From Salinarimonas rosea DSM 21201 (GTDB lineage Bacteria; Pseudomonadota; Alphaproteobacteria; Rhizobiales; Beijerinckiaceae), in the NCBI RefSeq assembly GCF_000429045.1, contig NZ_AUBC01000007.1, positions 186,001-250,000 of the forward strand: DNA of 64,000 nt, given 5' to 3'. A program made the position numbers and the translations under genes. Below are positions 57,655-64,000 of the stretch, piece after piece (position 1 is the first letter of the stretch; each line of letters starts with the position of its first letter). The notes below the pieces were generated by a model that was not told the origin of the DNA, ran no database searches, and saw only the letters and a list, made by a program, of their open reading frames with translations.

Positions 57655-60653
57655 GCGCTCAGGCCTACCGCCTCCCGCAGGGCGGGCGCATCGACCGCAC
57701 GCGGCCGCTCGCCATCCGCTTCGACGGCGAGACCTACGAGGGCTATGCCGGCGACACCGTGGCGTCGACGCTGCTGGCGAACGGCGTCCACCTGATGGGC
57801 CGCTCGTTCAAGTACCACCGGCCGCGCGGCCTCCTCTCGGTCGGGACCGACGAGCCGAACGCGCTGCTCTCGGTCGATCGCGGCCCCGGCCGGGTCGACC
57901 CGAACAACCGCGCCGGCGCCGTCGAGGCGGTGGACGGGCTCGTCACCGGCTCGCAGAACCGCTGGCCCTCGCTCGGCTTCGACATCGGCGCGGTCAACGA
58001 CCTGCTCTCGCCGGTCTTGGTGGCGGGCTTCTACTACAAGACCTTCATGTGGCCGCGCTCGTTCTGGGACAAGGTCTACGAGCCGATCATCCGCGCCGCC
58101 GCGGGGCTCGGCGTGGCGCCGGAGGGCCCCGACCCGGACCGCTACGCCCACCGCCACGCCCATTGCGACGTGCTGATCGTCGGCGCCGGTCCCGCCGGCC
58201 TCGCCGCCGCGCTCGCCGCCGCGGGCTCGGGCAAGCGGGTGATGCTCGCCGACGAGCAGGCCGAGCCGGGCGGTGCGCTGCTGCACGACCCCCGCGCGAC
58301 CATCGACGGCCTGCCGGCGCAGGACTGGGTGGCTCAGACGCTCGCCGCCCTCGACGGGCACGAGAACGTGGTGATCCTGCCGCGCACCACCGCCTTCGGC
58401 TACTACAACCACAATCACGTCGCCCTGGTGGAGCGGGTCTCCGACCATCTCCCCCTCGACCAGGCCCGCGACCTGCCACGCGAGCGGCTGTGGCAGGTTC
58501 GCGCCGGCGAGGTCGTGCTCGCCACCGGGTCGCACGAGCGCCCGCTGGTCTTCGCCGACAACGACCGCCCGGGCATCATGCTGGCGGAGGGCCTGCGCGT
58601 CCTCGTCAACCGCTACGGCGTGGCGCCGGGACGCCAGGTGGCGATCGCGACCGTCGGCTCCTCGGCCTACACCGCCGCCGCCGATCTCGCGGCGGCGGGG
58701 ATCCGGGTGACGATCGTCGACGTGCGGCTCGCGGGGGATTGCGCCGCGGACGTGGCCTTCGCCGCGCAGCACGGCATCGAGGTGCTGGCGGGCCACACGG
58801 TGGTGGGCTCGAAGGGCCGCCTGCGGGTCTCCGGCCTGGTCGTGGCGCCGCTGCGCGCCGACGGCTCGGTCGGCGCCCGCCGCACCCTGCCGTGCGACTG
58901 CGTCGGCATGTCGGGCCGCTGGACGCCGGCGGTGCACCTGTTCTCGCAGTCGCGCGGCAAGCTCGCCTTCGACGCCGAGCGCGACGCCTTCCTGCCCGGC
59001 ACGCACGCCCAGGCGGAGCGCTCCGCCGGCGCCTGCGCCGGGGACTACGACCTCGCAGCCTGCCTCGACGCCGGCTTCGCTGCCGGCGCGGCGGCCGCGG
59101 GCGTCTCCGAGGCACGCACCTTCCAGGCGAGCCCCACCCGCACCGGCTTCCAGCCCATGCGCGTGCTGCCCACCGATGCCGATCCCGGGCGCGTGCGCGC
59201 CTTCGTCGACTTCCAGAACGACGTCACCGCCAAGGACCTGAAGCTCGCCGTGCGCGAGGGCTTCCACGCGATCGAGCACGTCAAGCGCTACACGACGACG
59301 GGCATGGCCACCGACCAGGGCAAGACGTCGAACATGAACGCGCTGGGCTACGTGGCGGGGCTCCTCGACAAGGAGCTGCCCACGGTCGGCACGACGACCT
59401 TCCGCCCGCCCTACACGCCGGTCTCCTTCGGCGCGCTGGTCGGCCCGAGCAAGGGCGCGCTCTTCGACCCCGTGCGCCGGACGCCGATCGACCCGTGGGC
59501 GGAGGCCCATGGCGCCGTGTTCGAGCCGGTCTCGCTGTGGCGGCGTGCCTGGTACTTCCCCAAGGCCGGGGAGGACATGCACGCCGCCGTCGCACGCGAA
59601 TGCGCGGCCGTGCGCGATGGCGTCGGCATCTTCGACGCCTCGACGCTCGGCAAGATCGAGGTCGTCGGCCCCGATGCCGCCGAGTTCCTGAACCGGATGT
59701 ACGTCAACGGCTGGTCGAAGCTCGCGCCGGGCAAGTGCCGCTACGGGCTGATGCTGAAGGAGGACGGCTTCATCCTCGACGACGGCGTCGTCGCGCGCCT
59801 GGCGGAGGATCGCTTCCACGTCACCACCACCACCGGCGGTGCGCCGCGGGTGCTGGCGCTGATGGAGGACTACCTCCAGACCGAGTGGCCGGACCTCGAC
59901 GTGTTCCTCACCTCGGTGACCGAGCAATGGGCGGTGATCGCCCTGCAGGGCCCGCGCGCCCGCGACGTGCTCGCGCCCTTCGTCTCCGACATCGACCTCG
60001 GAAACGAGGCGCTGCCGCACATGTCCGTGCGCGAGGGCTTCGTCTGCGGCGTGCCGGCGCGGCTGATGCGCGTCTCCTTCACGGGCGAGCTCGGCTACGA
60101 GGTCAACGTGCCGGCCGACTACGGCCGCGCGGTGTGGGAGGCGCTGTGGGAGGCGGGACGGGAGCTCGGCATCACGCCCTACGGCACCGAGACCATGCAC
60201 GTGCTGCGCGCCGAGAAGGGCTTCATCATCGTCGGCCAGGAGACCGACGGCACGGTGACGCCCGACGACGTCGGGCTGGGCGGCATGGTCTCGAAGGTGA
60301 AGCCCGATTTCGTCGGCAAGCGCTCGCTCGCGCGGCCCGACCTCGTGGCGGGCGGCCGCAAGCAGCTCGTCGGGCTCGAGACGGAGGATCCGCACGAGCG
60401 GCTCGACGAGGGCGCGCAGATCGTGCTCGACCCCTCGGCCCCGGTGCCGGTGCCGATGCTCGGCCACGTCACGTCGAGCTATTTCAGCCCCGCCTGCGGG
60501 CGCACGATCGCGCTGGCCCTCGTCGCCGACGGCCACGCGCGGATGGGCGAGACCATCCACGTCACCACGATGGCCGGCTTCGCCCGCGCCACGATCCGCG
60601 ACACCGTCTTCGTCGATGCGGAAGGAGTGCGCGTCCATGCTCGAGATTCGTAA
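57651..60653 (+). CDS. soxA: Sarcosine oxidase subunit alpha
   Basis: A 1000-residue subunit, standard size. The N-terminal ferredoxin-fold region (ASTLLANGVHLMGRSFKYHRPRG) precedes an NAD/FAD dinucleotide domain (CDVLIVGAGPAGLAAALAAAG) and a C-terminal folate-binding GcvT-like half (about 600-1000; FLNRMYVNGWSKLAPGKCRYG, GELGYEVNVPADYG). It reoxidises the flavin and channels the methylene group to tetrahydrofolate. Overlaps soxD (ATGA) and soxG (17 bp), so translation is coupled throughout. Confidence 0.96.
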   Translation: MSAQAYRLPQGGRIDRTRPLAIRFDGETYEGYAGDTVASTLLANGVHLMGRSFKYHRPRGLLSVGTDEPNALLSVDRGPGRVDPNNRAGAVEAVDGLVTGSQNRWPSLGFDIGAVNDLLSPVLVAGFYYKTFMWPRSFWDKVYEPIIRAAAGLGVAPEGPDPDRYAHRHAHCDVLIVGAGPAGLAAALAAAGSGKRVMLADEQAEPGGALLHDPRATIDGLPAQDWVAQTLAALDGHENVVILPRTTAFGYYNHNHVALVERVSDHLPLDQARDLPRERLWQVRAGEVVLATGSHERPLVFADNDRPGIMLAEGLRVLVNRYGVAPGRQVAIATVGSSAYTAAADLAAAGIRVTIVDVRLAGDCAADVAFAAQHGIEVLAGHTVVGSKGRLRVSGLVVAPLRADGSVGARRTLPCDCVGMSGRWTPAVHLFSQSRGKLAFDAERDAFLPGTHAQAERSAGACAGDYDLAACLDAGFAAGAAAAGVSEARTFQASPTRTGFQPMRVLPTDADPGRVRAFVDFQNDVTAKDLKLAVREGFHAIEHVKRYTTTGMATDQGKTSNMNALGYVAGLLDKELPTVGTTTFRPPYTPVSFGALVGPSKGALFDPVRRTPIDPWAEAHGAVFEPVSLWRRAWYFPKAGEDMHAAVARECAAVRDGVGIFDASTLGKIEVVGPDAAEFLNRMYVNGWSKLAPGKCRYGLMLKEDGFILDDGVVARLAEDRFHVTTTTGGAPRVLALMEDYLQTEWPDLDVFLTSVTEQWAVIALQGPRARDVLAPFVSDIDLGNEALPHMSVREGFVCGVPARLMRVSFTGELGYEVNVPADYGRAVWEALWEAGRELGITPYGTETMHVLRAEKGFIIVGQETDGTVTPDDVGLGGMVSKVKPDFVGKRSLARPDLVAGGRKQLVGLETEDPHERLDEGAQIVLDPSAPVPVPMLGHVTSSYFSPACGRTIALALVADGHARMGETIHVTTMAGFARATIRDTVFVDAEGVRVHARDS

Positions 60654-61200
60654 CCGGGCGACCCGCGCGGCGCCCTTCCCGCTCGCCGCGGAGACGATCG
60701 GCGGCGTCACGATCGCGCCGAGTCCCCCGCGCACGCGCCTGTCGCTGCGCCTTCGCCCTCTGGCTGCCGCGGGAATCGGGAGCGTCGCGGGGCTGGTGCT
60801 CGACGGGCCGATCGGCTCGACCAGCGAATGCGACGGCCGCCGCGCCCTGCGGCTCGGGCCGGACGAATGGCTCCTCGTCGCGGACGCCGACGAGGGCGAC
60901 GAGCTCGCGGCCCGCGTCATCGGCGCGCTCGCCGGCACGGTCCACGCGCTCGTCGACGTCGGCCACCGCTCCTGCGGCCTCCTCGTGAGCGGTGCCGGCG
61001 CGGCGACGGCACTTTCCGCCGGCTGCCCGCTCGACCTCGCGCCGGAGGCGTTCCCGGTCGGCAGGGCGACCCGGACGGTTCTCGCCAAGACGGAGATCCT
61101 GCTCTCGCACCTCGACGCGGACACGTTCGAGGTGGAATGCTGGCGCTCCTACGCGGACTACGTCCGCGGCTTTCTCCTCGAGGCGGCGCGCGGCCTGTGA
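60637..61200 (+). CDS. soxG: Sarcosine oxidase subunit gamma
   Basis: A 187-residue subunit with the family's TSECDGRRALRLGPDEWLLVADADEGDEL and VHALVDVGHRSCGLLVSGAGAATALSAGCPLDL segments. The ATG at 60637 (MLEIRNRA) lies inside the soxA end by 17 bp and has GAAGGAG upstream. It completes the soxBDAG set; a serine dehydratase gene follows 26 bp later. Confidence 0.92.
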   Translation: MLEIRNRATRAAPFPLAAETIGGVTIAPSPPRTRLSLRLRPLAAAGIGSVAGLVLDGPIGSTSECDGRRALRLGPDEWLLVADADEGDELAARVIGALAGTVHALVDVGHRSCGLLVSGAGAATALSAGCPLDLAPEAFPVGRATRTVLAKTEILLSHLDADTFEVECWRSYADYVRGFLLEAARGL

Positions 61201-61226
61201 GCCGCCGCGGCGGAGCGTGACGGGCC

Positions 61227-62594
<1,368 letters not shown>

Positions 62595-62608
62595 GGCGCG
62601 CCGCGCCG

Positions 62609-62619
62609 CCCCCCCCCCC
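62609..62619. repeat. Poly-C tract (11 C)
   Basis: A run of eleven C 15 bp after the sdaA stop and 50 bp before the thioesterase start; the second long C-run in this window. It could vary in length or be a sequencing weak point. Confidence 0.9.
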
Positions 62620-62669
62620 GCGGGTGACGCCGCGCAGAGCCGGGCCTATGCTCGGTCTCCGCCGCATCG

Positions 62670-63140
62670 ATGGAGGAGACCCGATTGCCCCGCCAGCCCC
62701 GCCCCGCGCGCGCCGCCTACGCCGTGTTCCGGCCGATCCAGACGCGCTGGATGGACAACGACGTCTACGGCCACGTCAACAACGTCGTCTACTACAGCTA
62801 CTTCGACACGGCGGTGAACGGCTGGTACGTCGACGCGGGCCTGCTCGACGTCGCGACGAGCCCCGTGGTCGGGCTCGTGGTCGAGACGTCCTGCGCCTAT
62901 TTCGAGAGCGTCGCCTTCCCGGACGCGCTGGAGGCCGGAATCGCGGTCGCACGGCTGGGAAGCTCGTCGGTCACCTATTCGGTGGGGATCTTCAAGGCGG
63001 GTGCGCCCGAGGCCGCAGCGGCGGGGCGGTTCACCCACGTCTTCGTTTCACGTGAAAACAGCCGGCCGGTGCCGATCCCCGAGGACACCCGCGCGGCACT
63101 GGAACGCCTCGCGCGCGCGGCACCCCCGCCGCCGCCCTGA
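62670..63140 (+). CDS. 4HBT-family acyl-CoA thioesterase
   Basis: A 156-residue hot-dog-fold protein of the YbgC/4-hydroxybenzoyl-CoA thioesterase type. The catalytic loop reads RWMDNDVYGHVNNVVYYSYFD, with the likely catalytic Asp31 and the HVNN signature at 35-38. It should hydrolyse an acyl-CoA; the substrate is unknown. The last residues are a run of prolines. It lies 75 bp after sdaA, but its function has no clear tie to sarcosine breakdown. Confidence 0.88.
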   Translation: MEETRLPRQPRPARAAYAVFRPIQTRWMDNDVYGHVNNVVYYSYFDTAVNGWYVDAGLLDVATSPVVGLVVETSCAYFESVAFPDALEAGIAVARLGSSSVTYSVGIFKAGAPEAAAAGRFTHVFVSRENSRPVPIPEDTRAALERLARAAPPPPP

Positions 63141-63150
63141 GGACGGCGCC

Positions 63151-64000
63151 TCACCCCACCCGGCGGGCCGGATCCTCCTGCGTCTCCTCCTCGACCGCGA
63201 AGCGCAGCATCACCTTCGTCCCGCGGTGGCTCGGATCGAACTCGAGCCTCGACTGGAGCGCCGACGCCATCGACTTGATGATCCGCGTCCCGAGCCCGCT
63301 CCCCGTCGCCGGCTCCTCGCCGCGCCAGCCGGCGCCGTCGTCCTCGACAACGAGCCGGGCCATGCCGCTGCCGTCGCGCACGAGGAGCACCCGGACCTCG
63401 CCGCCGGCTCCCGCCGGATAGGCGTATTTCACGGCGTTGGTGACCAGCTCCGCGACGATCACGCCCAGCGAGACCGCCTTGTCGGTGGGCATCGGGACGC
63501 CCTCCGCCTGGACCTTCAGCTCGTGGCGCTCGCCCTGCGCCTGGAGGGCGGCGGCGAGCTCCTCGATCAGCCCGCGCAGGTAGGCGTCCATCGACACCGC
63601 GCGGATGTCCGGCGAGGTGTAGAGCCGCCGGTGGATCTGCGCGATGGCGGTGATTCGCGACTGCGTCTCCACGAGCACCGAGCGTGCACCGGGATCCGTC
63701 ACCAGCGACTTCTGCATCGAGACCAGCGAGGAGACGAGCTGGAGCGAATTCGCCACCCTGTGGTTCACCTCGCGCAGCAGCATCTCCGCCCGGTCGCGCT
63801 GCTCGCGCACCTCGCGCTCCGCCGCCTCCTTGGCGCGGCGCACGCGCTCCTGCGACAGGGACTGGCCGATGCCGGCGACGAGCAGGTCGAAGAACGCGCC
63901 GCCCACGTCCTTGACGATGTAGTCGGCCGCGCCGGCCTTCAGCGCCGCGACGGCGATGCGGCCCTCGTCGGCGCCGGTGACGTAGACGACCGGGGGCGGG
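63151..64000 (-). CDS. Receiver-HisKA_2 hybrid sensor kinase, C-terminal part
   Basis: The gene is cut by the right edge; 282 codons are visible. The first part is the end of a receiver domain: VVYVTGADEGRIAVAALKAGAADYIVKD, with the conserved Thr and Lys. A coiled linker leads to the HisKA_2 acceptor box LREVNHRVANSLQLVSSLV, and an HATPase domain with ELVTNAVKYAY, VEDDGAGW and GLGTRIIKSMA. A receiver-kinase order like this is typical of Hyphomicrobiales phyR-region and light- or stress-signalling kinases. The phospho-acceptor Asp lies outside the window. It is convergent with the thioesterase gene (10 bp apart). Confidence 0.88.
   Translation of the reverse strand, partial: PPPVVYVTGADEGRIAVAALKAGAADYIVKDVGGAFFDLLVAGIGQSLSQERVRRAKEAAEREVREQRDRAEMLLREVNHRVANSLQLVSSLVSMQKSLVTDPGARSVLVETQSRITAIAQIHRRLYTSPDIRAVSMDAYLRGLIEELAAALQAQGERHELKVQAEGVPMPTDKAVSLGVIVAELVTNAVKYAYPAGAGGEVRVLLVRDGSGMARLVVEDDGAGWRGEEPATGSGLGTRIIKSMASALQSRLEFDPSHRGTKVMLRFAVEEETQEDPARRVG

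Noticed and set aside
57603-61124. Minus-strand open frame of more than 1100 codons opposite soxA
   Set aside because: Its translation is Arg/Ala/His-rich with no domain, while the plus strand encodes all of soxA and soxG.

Overview
The window is GC-rich throughout (roughly 70% by eye) and gene-dense. Its gene content points to an alphaproteobacterium of the order Hyphomicrobiales (Rhizobiales), perhaps a Salinarimonas- or Methylobacterium-like organism. The clues are a short CheZ beside a single-domain CheY, a DUF1217-flgF-fliI flagellar cluster, HWE/HisKA_2-type kinases, a 466-residue AhcY, heterotetrameric sarcosine oxidase, and palindromic intergenic elements. The genus is a guess. No rRNA, tRNA or CRISPR array was seen.

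Layout. 1-4.7 kb is housekeeping: the start of glnB, nnr, rpmI-rplT, ribF and a MaoC hydratase. 4.9-8.1 kb holds cheY-cheZ, a Crp-type regulator and a membrane histidine kinase. 8.09-9.34 kb is an intact IS5-type insertion sequence sitting in the centre of a palindromic repeat. 9.5-13 kb is a flagellar block. 13-14.7 kb has a DUF4258/HTH toxin-antitoxin pair and a DUF2975/XRE pair, each with a palindromic operator. 14.8-24.2 kb carries ahcY, accA, an L,D-transpeptidase, two small cell-wall or stress units, an HTH/PIN toxin-antitoxin pair, a Bcr/CflA transporter and a class A PBP. 24.4-30 kb is serC-serA-trmB and a ThiX-ThiY transporter without its ATPase. 30.2-32.5 kb is a PAS-GGDEF-EAL protein. 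32.5-40.1 kb is a lysine/glutarate catabolic neighbourhood (ALDH7-type dehydrogenase, glutaryl-CoA dehydrogenase, CaiB-type CoA-transferase, LysR) next to an orphan TPP enzyme.

The most interesting region is 40.1-49.9 kb, all on the minus strand. In transcription order it is: a histidine-ammonia-lyase homologue that has lost the Ala-Ser-Gly needed to make the MIO cofactor; a YehZ/OsmF-type betaine-class ABC importer (binding protein, permease, ATPase, permease); a cyclic amidohydrolase; an N-carbamoyl amino acid amidohydrolase; and a DUF917 (S-methyl-thiohydantoin desulfurase family) protein. Read together, these fit import and breakdown of ergothioneine: trimethylamine elimination, desulfuration of the thiohydantoin, hydantoin opening and N-carbamoylglutamate hydrolysis to glutamate. 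Only the urocanase-like thiourocanate hydratase is missing from the window.

51-62.6 kb is a methylated-glycine pathway on the plus strand: dimethylglycine dehydrogenase, soxBDAG and L-serine dehydratase, with two GlxA/GbdR-type regulators. It would carry dimethylglycine through sarcosine, glycine and serine to pyruvate. The window ends with a 4HBT thioesterase and a receiver-histidine kinase protein cut by the window edge.

Palindromic intergenic elements of two related families occur at 8.1/9.3, 28.7, 34.3, 37.4, 44.0, 47.2 and 54.8 kb. They lie in the gaps of the catabolic operons, and one appears to be nested inside another.
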